From: Notospermus geniculatus
Taxonomy: Eukaryota > Nemertea > Pilidiophora > Heteronemertea > Lineidae
Assembly: GCA_002633025.1 (NCBI GenBank)
Contig: NMRB01000471.1
Span: 227,814-291,813 of the forward strand
Direction of reading: 5' to 3'
Length of the DNA: 64,000 nucleotides
This document shows positions 31,790-44,390 of the stretch, in pieces. Position 1 is the first letter of the stretch, and every line of letters begins with the position of its first letter. The translations under genes were made by a program, and so were the position numbers. Under the pieces are notes generated by a model that saw only the letters and a list, made by a program, of their open reading frames with translations, had not been told where the DNA came from and did no database searches.

Positions 31790-34545
31790 CAAATTAAATT
31801 TCTCAGAATGACACGAATGAAGAAGTCAGAATCATGATTGTTTATACATTCTCTCGAAAGTGATCACCAACAAAATCCGGGAGTTTTCTCTCAAGCGGAG
31901 TAGCGCAACTGAGGCGTGGTCTATCACGTGACTGCCTTTTTCCTTCCAAAAAAGGATATTTTCTTGTCTTAACTAAAACGTTGGAAAGAAATGTTTACTA
32001 AGCCCGCCGTTGCTGGTGGCGTAATGTGCTTATGAAGTGAAAATTAATAAAACTTGCTGAAAGCACATATTTAATTGCCCAGGCGTTACTTCATTGATGC
32101 TCACGCCAGTTACAACTGCATGGGTGTATTTTTAAAAACTCAACCCATTGTTCAATGTGAAAAAGCGCTTTAACACAAATGTACAAGGTATATCAGGCGT
32201 GAATAAAAATTGACGTCGACAGTGGAAGTATAAATATTCTGCTTTAAAAGAACGACTTTACGTCGTGCGTAGGACAGGTTTTATGATTCCCTAAACGGTT
32301 ACACTCTATGTAGCCACCCATGTTACATTGTCCGTAATAGATAATTCTTACATGAATGAGGCCTAGGGCCTGGAGGCAAAACGAATTGATAGCTAAGCTT
32401 GGGGAGTTCAGGAGAACCTAGATTCGGCTCGAATATAGCTCTGCAAACCCGCATGGTAAAAAGCCGCATCACCAGTTGTCATCAGAGGGGGAACGATTGA
32501 TTGTTGTAACAGCTCTATCGTGTACTACCAAGTGCACTCTACTGTAAAGAAGAGTTATTACTTCAAACGACCAGGCTCCCCAGAGACGATGAAAGGTCCA
32601 CGTCGAGAAGATAAGGAGTGATACGAAGCCAAGCCAGAGCATGAATGCCTCCAAGATTGACAACAAAATTGCAAGGGGAATCTGGAAATCCTGGAGGAAA
32701 AGCGAACAGTCGAACCTAGGCCAGAAGAGAAGCCAGCCAGAGGCGCAGCTTTCGCCACATTCGTCAATAGATGGAAGAGAAACGGCAGATTGGGAACTGG
32801 TTCAGTCATTTGTGGAAGCCCATACAATAGTTGGCTGCTGTGGACACAAACGGCGTAAGAGTCACACCCAAGCGGTATATCCTGGAGTGAGGTTGCTTCA
32901 TTTTCCGCTAGGGACACGGTAAAATCAGAACTGTCTTGGCGACGAGGTTTAATACCGTTTCCCCTAACCTTGACCTAACTACAGTGGACGAGGTTGAACC
33001 TTGATCCGACGCGAATGGGTAATAAAAGGACGGTGAAATGAACGCCATCCTAACTTGGATGAAATTATTATGGACGCCTCTGAAGATCATACACGTCAAC
33101 CTTTGTTCTAGTTGAGTACAGCTACTATAACTAATAATCGATATCGTCTGCCACTGCTTCCTGCGCTATCACGTGACCATCCAATCAATGAAAATTGATC
33201 CTGATTGTCGTCTGCAAGGATTAACCATTTACGCGCCAATGACGTCATTTGTAAACCGAGGCGAAGTTTTTCAAGGTTTTTATTCGCTAAAAATACTACT
33301 GACATTTTGTCATGTCATCAACATGCAACGAGATACGTGTACTTAAGATCTACATGTACATTACTTCAATGAAACTGGGGTCAGCGTCTTTCATTGAAAG
33401 GACGACATCGAACATATCAGAACAAATCGAAAGGGAAACACGTACGACGCAATACGTAGATTCACTTTTTCTTTCGAAAGTGAAACAAAAGTGCTATTTT
33501 TCTTACACCTTTAAATTCCGTGAATTCTTGTCCATTTCTGGACAAACATAATCACTTTGAGCCGTTTCGTGCTGGTAAAACTGTTGCTGCAGAGAATTTT
33601 CAAATGCACATTTTTCTGCAATTCATTGACAGCTTTATTGCCTCTCGTCAGTTTTTGGAAACTGTAAGTGTATACACCAGTCCTGCCTATCCGCTTCATG
33701 TGACTGCGAGCAATANTTCAAAGGCATTTCAGTGACTACACCTTTGGCCAACATTTCACTTCATGTGGGCTATTTGATGTGGGGGGGGATGGGGAGATGT
33801 GCCCAAAGAAAACACAACAAGGATCTTAAGTAGGCCCACTTCAAATCCTTTGGCAAACGTTCCGAAGCAAGCCCTTTGAGTCACTTAAGGAAAACACTTC
33901 CTCATTATCTGGCAGTAAATACACCATGCCTGGCGATAAAGTGGTCAATATGCTGCGTCCTCATGAAACTATAAGAGTTACACAAAACATCAACACAACA
34001 AGTGGACGGAGGTGTCGCTGGAATGTTGCACAAAGGTTTAACCAGGCAATACTTGGTACCCATTGTTCATGATGCTGCAAGTACCAATCATGGCCTACAA
34101 AAGACAGCAAGTTGTTTGGGGAATATTGGTTTACTTTGGTTGCTTTTTGGCGCATTCTGTTGCTGGAAAAGGATTTGCCGTAGGCTTTCGTAACTTTTCT
34201 GCAGTTGCGCATCAGAAGTACCGGTCGTTGACAGTATTTTAGCCAGGAAGTTATGGTACTCTATTTAAACTTTTAGTTGGCTGCAGGACTCGAATGTAAA
34301 AAGACACGATTTGTCATAAGTTTGTGGAAGGAACTATTCATGTCATTGTACATGAGAAGTATCAGCTTTGAAAACTATTTAGACAGCAAGGAGTGGTACT
34401 GTGACTAGCATTTCCAACCGAGACCGAGTCGTGTGTCTCTGAACCTAAAATGAACTTACACAATGTAGATGGGTTGTTCGACCTGAACATGAAAGATCAA
34501 CCTGATGAACATACAAAGACGCTATGATCTGACCTTCAATGATGG
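31790..34545. other. No recognised gene
   Basis: Several open frames of 60-120 codons occur on both strands (for example minus 32558-32917 and plus 33520-33735), but they overlap each other. None has a recognisable domain or paired splice sites. A G-run lies at 33781-33788 and an N base at 33716. Confidence 0.45.
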
Positions 34546-34550
34546 TGATG

Positions 34551-35270
34551 TTGACCGTCAATGATGGTGATGTTGACCTAAAAATGGATTTGATGTTAGT
34601 TACTTGGGTCCTGTTATAGCAACAAGGTGTTTCAGAGATCCTGATGACTTCAAAATGGATCAGGTGTGAATTGCTTGAGTCCGTTGAAGAAACAAGTTGT
34701 GTCAGTGATAGTCGTGACCTCAAAATGAATTTGATGTGAATTGCGTTGTTTCAGTGATACTCGTGACCTCAAAATGGATTTGATGTGAATTGCTTGAGTC
34801 TGTCGAAACAACAAGGTGTTTCAGTGATGCTCGTGACCTCAAAATGAAACTGATGTGAACTGCTTGAGTCTGTTGAGGTAATAAGGGTTTCAATGATGCT
34901 GACGACCTCAAAATTGAGTTGATGGTGAATTGCTTGAAACTGTTGAGGCAACAAGGCGTTTCAGTGATGCTGGCCGGGGTAACCTCGAAATGGATCTGAT
35001 ATGAATTACATAGGCCTAGTCGGTTAAAGAAACAAGGTGTTTCAGTGATGTCGCGACCTCAAAATGAAACTGATGTGAATTGCTGGAGTCTGTTGAGTGA
35101 ATAAAGGGTTTCAATGATGCTGATGACCTCAAAATTAACTTGATGTGAAAAAAATTGCTTGACCATACTGAAGCGAGAAGGTGTTTCAGCGATGATAGTG
35201 ACCTCAAAACTGAGCTGATGGGCATTACGAAGTCTGTTGAACATGTTGAAGCAACAAGGCTGTTTGGTTT
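34551..35270 (+). repeat. Minisatellite, units of 70-75 bp
   Basis: About ten diverged units are anchored on GTGACCTCAAAATG (for example at 34715, 34764, 34834, 34903, 35055, 35125 and 35200), with TTGATGTGAATTGCTTGAGTC and AACAAGGTGTTTCAGTGATG between anchors. One unit, ending at 34764, is shortened to 49 bp. The period is not a fixed multiple of three, so a coding role is unlikely. Confidence 0.85.
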
Positions 35271-35279
35271 CTATAGCCA

Positions 35280-36325
35280 TGCCTTAATCCATCATGGACC
35301 AATAGAAGCGGGTACTTTTTACAGGAGACATCTTTACTGTTACACGACGTTTTAACCTCTGTCCATCATCTTATACGATCTCCCTGACTGCAGCATTCGT
35401 CATCAATCAAGGTTAAGCTAAACGTGATCCCCACCCAGAAAATGACCTTTCGAAGCCATTTTTCTTTCACCCCATTCTCCAAATAGCTCAGAATCAATAC
35501 AGCCATTAGCGCATCCATTGATTGTTATCTATTCCTTTCATCAATGACATGACAGTCTGTGATTAACCCACTTCACAGTCAATATAAAATTGGATATCAA
35601 TACGGTCAGGGCGGAAAAGGTTAGGCGATCTTTATAGACGGCGACAACAACAACGAAAGACGTAACATTTTTGTGAGGCATGGATGACATTTGTGAGATT
35701 GCCTCCCCCAACTAAACATGGATATCATTTTTGAACCACGACTCTTCTGATCTCGTAAAACGCCTTTGGTCTATTGCTTTTTCAACAAAAGTTACATGAT
35801 ATGGGCATTTGCCTGTTAAATTGAAACTCGCTTCTGATGCTTGGCGAGTTTTTTTACAGCAATGTTTTGAAAAGAATGGAAAACTTTACTTACAGACTTT
35901 TCCTTAGTTTGTTTATTTTGGCTTGTATTCGCCTGGAATGAAAAATGGGGCGTTGGAGTGCATTAATCTGATATCGACTCGGATGAAGGTGTACGTAGAC
36001 AGGATTTTTTGCTTGATTGTAAATTAATTATCAATAATGGCAAACAGGGTGGGTTAAAAAAGTAAAACCAGTGCTGAACAACCACGCCCAACATACATGT
36101 ACATGTAGAACGAACACACAAACAATTTTGCTGGATATTATAAGAATAGAATAAAAATATATCACTGACAAAACAAACAGCACCTCCAGTAATTTCAAAC
36201 TGAGGAACTTTGTAGGCTTTGGTGGTGAATGGCGACAACTTGGTGACTTAAAGAAGGTATTGTCACGTGGCCCAAAACCAGGGTCATCTGAAAATACACC
36301 AAAGTCGCAGTTGTTGGTGACAGAG
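35280..36325. other. No recognised gene
   Basis: AT-rich sequence with short frames. It includes a double CATGTA string (TACATGTACATGTA) at about 36093-36107. Nothing coding is supported. Confidence 0.5.
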
Positions 36326-36329
36326 ACCT

Positions 36330-36446
36330 GGGGGCCCATATTCACCCTGTTAGGTTTAGTTAGTTACTAAATCACCGAGTTTGTACAGGGCAATGTACAC
36401 CACTAGCAACCAACTAAGCTAGCAAGAATTCATGAATATGGGCCCT
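36330..36446. mobile_element. Short inverted-repeat element (GGGCCCATATTCA termini)
   Basis: GGGGCCCATATTCA at 36331 and TGAATATGGGCCC at about 36433-36445 are inverted termini around a 90-bp non-coding centre. The termini resemble those of the element at 47252-47383. Confidence 0.65.
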
Positions 36447-36529
36447 GGCTTTGCCACAGGGATCTAGCTCTCTCAACACTCTCGTCATATCAGAAGCGTC
36501 AGTGTGACGACATCGACTCAGAGATATCA

Positions 36530-36595
36530 AAGCTGACTGCCGACCATCACCAACAAGAGAAGCTGGACCCCGAAATGCTAGACCTTTGTGACCTT
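36530..36595 (+). repeat. Single unit related to the 84-bp array at 56 kb
   Basis: GCCGACCATCACCAACAAGA and GAAGCTGGACC, followed by GACCTTTGTGACC, match the unit repeated at 55.7-56.3 kb. This isolated copy shows that the unit is dispersed. Confidence 0.6.
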
Positions 36596-36599
36596 AAAA

Positions 36600-37835
36600 C
36601 TGCGATTTTGGTGCGTATTATTCTGATGCGGAATTGTAAAAATACGCTAGTAACTGGTAGGGTAAGTTACACGGGTTTTGAACACAGGCGGCATTTTGGA
36701 ACAAATAATAATCGCTAACAGTACATGTGAACTCGGCCTAAAGTATGAGTATTTCGTAAAAAGTAGAAAAGAATAAAGACGCTCTTTCCTTTAGGCCCGC
36801 CTGGCCCACTGACACCATTCAAGAAAAAAATATCGGAATCAAAAATCCAGTTCAGTAGAATAATGGCTCTAAGGTTATTTGCAGCAATGGCTGACCTTGG
36901 TCCTTGCCTCCCCTCCTCCCCNCCCCCCCCCCCCCGGTGTAAATGGGTACAGGTCAGGTTAATCAGGGTATTTAGCACTGAATGGACAGTTCCACAGAGT
37001 TCTACTGAAAGACGGGGTTAAGTATAAGGTCGAATGAAACCTCCAGTGCTGTTGATATAATGAGAATAATATAAACCCAAACTGTACATGTAACTTCAAA
37101 TTTAACTTAAACATGCCTCCTGCTTCTCAAACATGTTCTGGGCTGACGAGGCTCAGTGCATCCTCCCGGTGTCATAACAGCGCCCTCAGAATGAGTCCAC
37201 GATAGATTAGCCTACATTCGGCAGACACGACACTATAAAAATACCATAAATATTTATTGCGGGAATAAAAAAATGCTGAGATTACCATTCCGGGCGTTCG
37301 AGCATGACGGAGAAAAAATGGTCGTCGCCCAACTTTCAATTGCATCTCCTCCTGACCATTAATCGAAATTAAACCCGGGTTAGTTGTTACCTTAACATTG
37401 TCTTGTCACCTTGCTGATTGATCACCTTTTTTCTTTCATCTATAGTATTTACGTCATTCGTGACTCGAAATGTAGAGCAGGATCGATAAATTACCATAGC
37501 ATTCTTATACAATCCAAAGGCTGTGCGTGCACTTATCTGCAGTCTGCATATTTTATGTACTTTCTTTATTCATTTGATAAATCTATGTACACAGCTGTGG
37601 TGTGCTGGTACGGCGGGAGGCCAAACCGATTTCAGTATTGGTTTCTTGGTTTCTGAATGCCTGCTAATGACCTTGCTTTCTACACGCACAAAACCGCCAT
37701 CTCATTCCAACATCAACGTCAAATTGGCTGAAACAGTAATAATCCCTCAAGATGACGTCATAATGCCGTAATCAGCTGAGTTAGAAGATGATTCGTTTTA
37801 ACTTTCAGCATCCCGGACAGCGTATTAAGTTAACT
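36600..37835. other. No recognised gene
   Basis: It includes a C homopolymer around 36919-36935 with an N base. No frame with domain or splice support. Confidence 0.5.
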
Positions 37836-37840
37836 GATAT

Positions 37841-38000
37841 TAGTGAGTTTAAGAAACCAAACGTTAACGCTAACGATAACGCTAATTACGTCAAAATAAC
37901 GTCACCCCAGAAGAAATGCAACAGAGTCTTTCGATGTGACGTCAAAATGATGTCATTAACGTTAGCGTTAACGTTAACGTATGGTTTCTTAAACTCACTA
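37841..38000. mobile_element. Foldback MITE with CGTTAA repeats in the arms
   Basis: The termini TAGTGAGTTTAAGAAACCA and TGGTTTCTTAAACTCACTA are perfect inverted repeats at 37841 and 38000. The inner arms carry tandem AACGCTAACG and AACGTTAACG strings followed by TGACGTCA-like sequence. Non-coding. Confidence 0.8.
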
Positions 38001-38154
38001 TTGAAAATCATGTTTCCCTGTCATATACCGCTGTCACGTAATATTTGACATTTTGCAACAAAGCACTGGGGTCCTCCGTAAAAATGGATTTTTTGCGAGC
38101 CTGCGGCCCGTACTTCATCATAGCAAGAACAGCCATGTTGTACTGTATTGGCTT

Positions 38155-38410
38155 TCTTTATCAGACCCGAAGCTGAAGCATTATTGGTCCGGTATGAACG
38201 GAAGATGCCACCTCGAGCTTCTCATCTTCCTCAATAGGATGGGGTCTTTACTTTGCCATTGTAAAAGGTACAGGTGAGAAGGCACCATAGCTTGGTGTCC
38301 ATGTGATGAACTCGCAGAGCCAGGGATGATAAATCGGTATGGCACGGATTGGATTCGAACCAGGGACCCACCGCTTGCTTGAAGAGGACGTAACCATGAG
38401 GCTATCAGCC
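38155..38410 (-). mobile_element. tRNA-derived SINE, copy 3 (minus strand, diverged)
   Basis: Read on the minus strand, the head carries GGTTCGAATCC within TGGGTCCCTGGTTCGAATCC. The body has CATCCCTGGCTCTGCGAG and CCCATCCTATTG, and the tail is a decayed form of the GGGCCAATAATGC block. It is more diverged than copies 2 and 4. Confidence 0.7.
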
Positions 38411-38419
38411 AAGGTCGCG

Positions 38420-40605
38420 GTACAGCTACGAAAAAGATCCGTACCTTACAGCGGTGCTGACGTTTCCATCGAAACGTAACTCCCGGCTGACCATCTCAAG
38501 GTCGCGGGTTTCATCACAGACGTTATAATCTTTGGAGAAAGATGCCGAAAGTGGCCGAGAAATATTTAAATAAACCTAGTGCAAACAAACTAGCATGGCG
38601 GCGCACCTGTTTTATATTGTGCACTGCATGTGACATCATCTGCAATAAAGTATATGTACATGTAATAAAAATTTTGTTTAAAAATATTGAGCATCAACAT
38701 CCACGTCCTGAGACAGAAATTATTAAAGTCTGGCTCGGAGACATTGTAAATTTTTCTGTGGTGACCATATTTCACAAAGTGCATATTTTTGTCGTTTTTT
38801 TATGTGTGCACCTTTTTATAAATTTCGATTTTATTAAAATCGTGATAAAATGCCCAATCCCTTACAACTCATCTCCTCCCTGACGCATTCAGTTGATGGC
38901 ATCAAGATTATTTATTCGAATGTACCTAATATGTCCTACAGCAGACTTGCCAAATTTTAATTGGGTACGCATGGTCGGTACCCACCTACACGGTCAGATT
39001 TTTCACGAATTTCCACATGAATTTCAACTGTACGATACATGGTCAACGTTTTCCTCAAATTTTCTGAATATGTCGATAATGGCTGATGTGTAGGTCTGAT
39101 GAATATTACTTCAAAAAAAATTCGTAGGTAAAAATTTAAATGCTGACATAAGCGTTTGCGGGGCATTTTTAAGAAAATGATGAAAATTTGACTCTGTGCG
39201 GCGGTCATAATTGTCATTTAAAAAAACGTTTCACCAACAAATACGGCCTAGTTTCACTTCCTGAATTTTCCTGACAGCTGGCCTTTCATCTACCTAATCC
39301 ATTCTGAATATCATTTCTCAGACGCCTGCTATTATGACAAAAATCATCCTAGCACGGTCATATCTTCTTTGTTGACATCCATTTTTTTATCACAAAGCGT
39401 TTGGCCGTAAACTTGATTCAAAAGCTTCAACAATGGGCAGGAATATCTGATGAAAGCATCATTGTGCGCCTCATTTTTTTGTAATTCTGGCCCATTTTGT
39501 TCTCAAAGAAATGACCGTTGTTAACACAATCAGAAAATTACGAAAAAATTGCTTTTGTTGAGCTTACTTTTTTACAACAATGCGGCGACCTTCGCGAGGT
39601 CAAGTTTTCAATGATTCCAAGATGGCGGCGGAAAAATGATCGTGATTTTTTAAGGTCCACCATTGTATGCGCGGATCGATAGACCTGAATATAGAATAAT
39701 ACAGCCTCTCTCGTCTGCTCCCGTCAGCGCCAGATGGGATGTAAAAAAACTACATCTCCATGGCAACGGCTATGTTATTACGGTGAATTTTTTAGTGCTA
39801 CGTACATGGAATATAGTGCAACAACGTAATTTCGTTGACGTTTAGCGGTGTCGTCCCATGTTCGTTGAACGATTTTCCCTCATCATGAAATAAGGTGGCC
39901 GCGTTCAAACTACTCGGGACACTTGATGTTGTGTCAGGCAATAAACTCGGAAAGTAGTGCCGCGGCCACTCGAGTTGGGTTTACTGAGCTCTGTTTTCAG
40001 TACATTCTCTCTGAGCCGAGGTAGAGTTTTTGAATTTTAAACTTTCAAAAAAGAGTTTGGTGCCAAATTTCGCTCAGATGTGTTGAAATAAATGTAGTTT
40101 GTGCTCAATTTATGGAAGTTCTGAAGCTCGGCGTCGAAGTCAGCTTAGTGACTTCTCATTTTTTTTAAATTCTGAAGTTAGAAAAGCCAGCCTTGGCTCA
40201 GCTAAGTCTTGACACTAGCTACTGTAGGCACAACATTCAGGAAACAATTTCCTTTGTTTGCCTGCTGAAGTGAAACACCAAATACAGGTACAGCAGCTTG
40301 TTATATTGAACAAACGGAACAGAATTCCCGCTTGACATGCCTACGCAATGCCTGCTTATTGTTGACGATATCTCAGATCGCCTTTCAAAGAAAGGCAGGA
40401 AGTGGGAATCCCTCGTTGACTGGGCTTTCCTTTGGTGTTAGCTTGTTGTGTATGATGGCATTCTGGGTCGTATACTCCAGAATAATGTCCTCGAGTTCTC
40501 ACAACGCGAGATTCAAATGAAAACTACGCCCCCATCTGAAGCTCGGAGATACATTTTGATATCTTAGTAAGTATCTTAGCTATTTCTGAGTAAGATCTTA
40601 GTAAG
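38420..40605. other. No recognised gene
   Basis: AT-rich. CCAAGATGGCGGCGG at about 39616 is a YY1-like motif but opens only a 5-codon frame. No other supported feature. Confidence 0.5.
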
Positions 40606-40614
40606 AAAAATCTT

Positions 40615-41499
40615 AGTATCTCAGTGAGAAAAATTTTCAATACTGTTTCTTGTACACGTGTAAGAATCTTATAAGAAAGATCTTAATACTAACATTTTTC
40701 TTTCTAAGATCTTACTAAGAAATAGCTGAGACACTTTTAAAGAAAATTATAAGATTATCAGTAAGATCAAAAATAGATAATCTATTTTTGGTAAGATTCA
40801 TGTTCTTCATGATACTAAATAGTGCATGAAAGCTGAACGAATTAAAGTAGATCCTTCTCATAATGTCTTATTTGTTGCATTCTTATTTCTAGTTCCAATG
40901 ATTCGAGGCTGTAGGCCTATACGGAGTACGCCTTGCCTTCGCAGTCCAGTTCAGTAAAAGACGACAGGACGATGCCTGACACTCCCAGCCACCTTGATTC
41001 ATCGCATAGTCTATACTCGTCGAACAAGAGGATATTTTTCAGGGAAGCAATCAATCACAGAACTCAGCGATTGTTTTATTTCTTCTCTGCTCATCCTTTC
41101 TATATACATACTGCAACTGCTGGTGCAGCCATAAAGAAAGCCATATTGCGAGATCTGTCAGAGCCTACAAGTAAGTAAAAAAATTTCTTTTAAAAATCGT
41201 CGACATATGGGCCATTCTTGTGCAATATGAGTATTGTCTGTCGCATTGCCTTTTCAAGAATTAAATATCAATATCACGAAACATCAATATAGAAAACCTG
41301 CTGCCAAGACAGTACTTCTTTCCCACGCGCTAGCGGTCTCTTCTGGCCTTAGTCTGGATCTCCCCGACCATATACATGTATCTTATATTCCACCCACAAC
41401 ATTTGTTATTCTTTTGGTCAAATAAACTATTTCAGTCAATCAGACCTTCAAGATAAAAGTACTGTACGTCAATTCTTCACAAGATGAGATAGAGAAGAT
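40615..41499 (+). repeat. Duplicated segment A, copy 1
   Basis: It matches 42667-43790 at high identity once an insertion there is removed. The first 250 bp is rich in AAGATCTTA-type palindromes. The centre has TTCTTATTTCTAG (a possible acceptor, ending 40892) and a frame from 40933 (MPSQSSSVKDDRTMPDTPSH and on) up to a donor-like CAAGTAAGTA near 41170. This may be an exon, but copy 2 carries indels in the same frame, so the coding case is weak. It ends exactly where a SINE begins. Confidence 0.75.
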
Positions 41500-41775
41500 T
41501 GTATTGTATTTAATTTTCCGTCAGGGCCGACGCTATAGCATTATCGGCCCTGGTAAGTACGGAGGAGGCCATCACAAGCTACTCATGTTCCTCACTTGGA
41601 TGGGGTATTTTACTTGCCCTTGCAAAGGCACAAGGTACAAGGCACCATGGCTTACTGTCGCATGCGACGGACGTGAAGAGCCGGGAATGAAATCCCATAA
41701 TGGCCCGGGCTGTATTCGAACCCGGGACCTACCGCTTGCTAAGCAGACGTGATAACCACTCGACTATCAGGCTCC
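41500..41775 (-). mobile_element. tRNA-derived SINE, copy 4 (minus strand)
   Basis: Minus-strand head: GAGCCTGATAGTCGAGTGG (A box) and GGTTCGAATACAG (B box, one change). Tail: GGGCCGATAATGCTATAGC and GGCCCTGACGGAAAATTAAA. It sits exactly at the junction between segments A and B of the local duplication. Confidence 0.85.
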
Positions 41776-41995
41776 AAGCTCAACGGGCAGAATTCTCAGT
41801 TCATACACGTCCATTTCAGGTAGAGACGAATCTCTCGACTAACAACTGTACTCCACTCGAGTCCAGATGCGAAGAAATCTATCTTGTGGCCTGTGCGGGT
41901 TCTGAGCGTGGCTGGTGCAAGAAATTGCTTTTTACAAGTGGAAAAACCGGTGTCCATCGGCTACAAATATCTTCACGGTGATAGCTGGAGATAGA
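41776..41995 (+). repeat. Duplicated segment B, copy 1
   Basis: About 220 bp, nearly identical to 44592-44809 (GCAGAATTCTCAGTTCATAC to GATAGCTGGAGATAGA). Copy 2 has an open frame reading V-A-G-A-R-N-C-F-L-Q-V-E-K-P-V, which is also open in part here. The product is not recognised. Confidence 0.8.
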
Positions 41996-42067
41996 TGTAA
42001 TATTCAAGATGGCCAATACTGATAAATGAGAGTTATATCTTCGCCCCCCCCCCCAAATTGTACTATG

Positions 42068-42666
42068 TTATTCCCATCCCAGTCCCCTCGATAAGTCGGC
42101 CCATTTTTGGTTCCATGATCGTGCATCTAACATATGTTTTTCTAACATAACTTTGTTTTTTATATATTCTATGCACCCTTGGCAGTCTGGTTTGATGTCT
42201 TTGCATCTACAACAATATATGAAATATTTTGCCCACAGTAGAATACAATTTTTGAAGCTCTCTCCTTGTGACATACCGAAATTATGGCTGTTCTATCGAA
42301 CTGTAATTGAATATCACAAGCTCTTGTGGTCCACTCTTTTAGCTCTGTCCAGACGTTTTGGACAAATCTACATTCCCAGAATAAGTGGAGTATATTTTCC
42401 TCACCTATTTGACAAAATGTACAAGAGTTGTTATTCTTTATTCCGTACTTGAAAAGTTTGGTATTTGTGACTAATTTTCTGAGAAGAATTTGGTATTGAA
42501 AAAATTGTATTTTAGTTTCTTGAGTGACTGTTTTGGCTAGCTGGTAATAAAATTTCCAATTTTCTTTGTTGATCTGTGGTATTTCTTCCTTCCACTTATT
42601 CTGAGATAACAATGGTGGTTCGAAAACAGTTTCCTGTAACATATTGTATGCAGTTTTTGACTTACC
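42068..42666 (-). pseudogene. 5'-truncated LINE, C-terminal end of ORF2 (L1/Tx1-like)
   Basis: On the minus strand a 157-codon frame reads S-K-T-A-Y-N-M-L, then I-Q-F-F-Q-Y-Q-I-L-L-R-K-L-V-T-N, then C-T-F-C-Q-I-G-E-E-N-I-L-H-L-F-W-E-C. This is the CxxC...HLFxxC region after the reverse transcriptase in L1/Tx1-type LINEs. After one frameshift near 42270 it continues I-L-L-W-A-K-Y-F-I-Y and ends W-A-D-L-S-R-G-L-G-W-E at 42068. It lies between duplicated segments B1 and A2. A C-run lies at 42045-42054. Confidence 0.75.
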
Positions 42667-43790
42667 AATATCTTAGTGAGAAACATTTTCAATACTGTTT
42701 CTTGTACACGTGTAAGAATCTTAAGATCTTAATACTAACATTTTTCTTTCTAAGATCTTACTAAGAAATAGCTAAGACACTTTTTAAGAAAATTACATGT
42801 ATAAGATTATCAGTAAGATCAAAAATAGATAATCTATTTTTGGTAAGATTCATGTCCTTCATGATACTAAATAGTACATGAAAGCTGAACGAATTAAATA
42901 GATCCTTACATAATGTCTTATTTGTTACATTCTTACTTCTAGTTCCAATGATTCGAGGCTGTAGGCCTATACGGAATTATTACGCCTTGCCTTCGCAGTC
43001 CAGTTCAGTAAAAGACGACAGGACGATGCCTGACACTCCCAGCCACCTTGATTCATCGCATAGTCTATACTCGTCGAACAAGAGGATATTTTTTAGGGGA
43101 GCAATCAATCAGCTCAGCGATTGTTTCATTTTATCTCTGCTCATCCTTTCTATATACACACTGCAACTGCTGGTGCAGCCATATAAAGAATGCCATATTG
43201 CGAGATCTGTCAGATGTCACATGTATGTGAAAAAATTTCTTTTGAGAAATCTTCGACATATGGGCCCTTGTCGCATTGCCTTTTCAAGAATTAAATATCA
43301 ATATCACGAAATATCAATATACAAAACCTGCTACCAAGACAGTACTTCTTTTCCACGAGCTAGTGGTCTCTTCTGGCCTTAGTCTGGATCTCCCCGACCA
43401 TATACATGTATCTTATATTCCACACCCAACATTTAGATAATAAGCAAGAAGTCAATCTCCAGAATTCACGAATTTTCGACCCCAACCGGGGTCTTTTTCA
43501 AGTGGAACTTTACAATCTGAAACTCTAGAAAAGACTTTTCTAGAGTCTTTTCTAGAGTTTCAGATTGTAAAGTTCCACTTGAAAAAGACCCCGGTTGGGG
43601 TCGAAAATTCGTGAATTCTGGAGATTGACTTCTTGCTTATTATCATTTTGTGTGTCAATTTTGTGCTTTTCTGATTCTTGCCACCCCCAACATTTGTTAT
43701 TCTTTTGGTCAAATAAACTATTTCAGTCAATCATACCTTCAAGATAAAAGTACTGTACGTCAATTCTTCACAAGATGAGATAGAGAAGAT
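42667..43790 (+). repeat. Duplicated segment A, copy 2
   Basis: Second copy of 40615-41499. It differs by a 6-bp CATGTA insertion at 42796-42801 and by a 246-bp hairpin retroposon with its 15-bp target duplication. The open frame from the ATG at 42948 shares the start of copy 1 but diverges by indels after about 50 residues. Confidence 0.75.
43420..43695. mobile_element. Hairpin retroposon, inverted dimer, with 15-bp target duplication
   Basis: The insertion (43435-43680) is flanked by CCACACCCAACATTT (43420-43434) and CCACCCCCAACATTT (43681-43695). The unoccupied site survives in duplicate A1, near 41390, as CCACCCACAACATTT. The content matches the 30.4-kb copy: inverted arms with the GACCCC/GGGGTC hairpin and the single tail ATCATTTTGTGTGTCAATTTT. 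Confidence 0.85.
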
Positions 43791-43822
43791 GTCTCGTCTT
43801 AAGAACTCCGAGTCCAGTTAAC

Positions 43823-44044
43823 TCATCTGCCCCCAGGTTTTTGCAGACGGTATCTTCTGTTGACGTTTTCTAGAAGCCTTGGAAATGAATTCGAAAAAAA
43901 TTTGAAGAAACATTCTTTAGATGGTTTACAGGAACAATCTTTCTTCAAATAATTTTCAATCAGTACTATAGGATGTGAGAAAACTTGAAGAAGAAGATGA
44001 CGTCTGCTGGACTCTGGGGACAGATGAGTTAAAGGATGTGACAC
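43823..44044 (-). pseudogene. Relative of the unknown coding segment at 52.9 and 63.2 kb
   Basis: A minus-strand frame of 73 codons contains P-E-S-S-R-R-H-L, then E-N-Y-L-K-K-D-C-S, then F-F-K-F-F-S-N-S-F-P, ending L-Q-K-P-G-G-R and a stop. The 52.9-kb and 63.2-kb segments encode the same landmarks spread over two frames (E-S-S-R-R-H-I-L, N-Y-L-K-N-D-C-S, L-Q-P-G-G-R). The shared unit is therefore real but its identity is unknown. A mobile-element gene is likely. Confidence 0.45.
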
Positions 44045-44099
44045 TTTTTATTCATGGGTTGTAGAAGTCTCATGCTCAAAGTCATACTCAAGAACATTG

Positions 44100-44385
44100 A
44101 ATATCCTGTGCAAGAGGGGTGACACTCAACTTTTATGTCGTACTCAGCTGAGGTTGACCTCAAACTCAATTTATCCATGACTGGTGCAACCTGGCCAAAG
44201 AGTTTTTTTTACTTTTCACAGACTCTTTCATAAAGCTTATTATAAGTCGTGTAGTTAAAGGAATAGACTCTAATTATCGGGATGTTGTTTATCAAACACT
44301 TTCTTCGATCAAAAGTGGTACATCTATATACTTGGAGGAATTAAAGTCTTGTATCTTGGAGGAATTATACTTGACAACATATACA
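44100..44385. other. No recognised gene
   Basis: AT-rich. The string CTTGGAGGAATTA occurs twice at about 44330-44370 and also at 52.99 and 63.25 kb. Confidence 0.45.
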
Positions 44386-44390
44386 ACATC

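Noticed and set aside
32558-32922. Overlapping 119-codon (minus) and 93-codon (plus) frames as a gene pair
   Set aside because: Neither has a recognised domain or splice sites, and opposing open frames over the same bases are common by chance.
34551-35270. CRISPR-like array
   Set aside because: Units are contiguous, diverged and 70-75 bp long without unique spacers, in a eukaryotic genome. It is a minisatellite.
39616-39640. AAGATGGCGGC as a gene start or core promoter
   Set aside because: The ATG opens only five codons and no exon follows. A YY1 motif alone is too weak to call a promoter.
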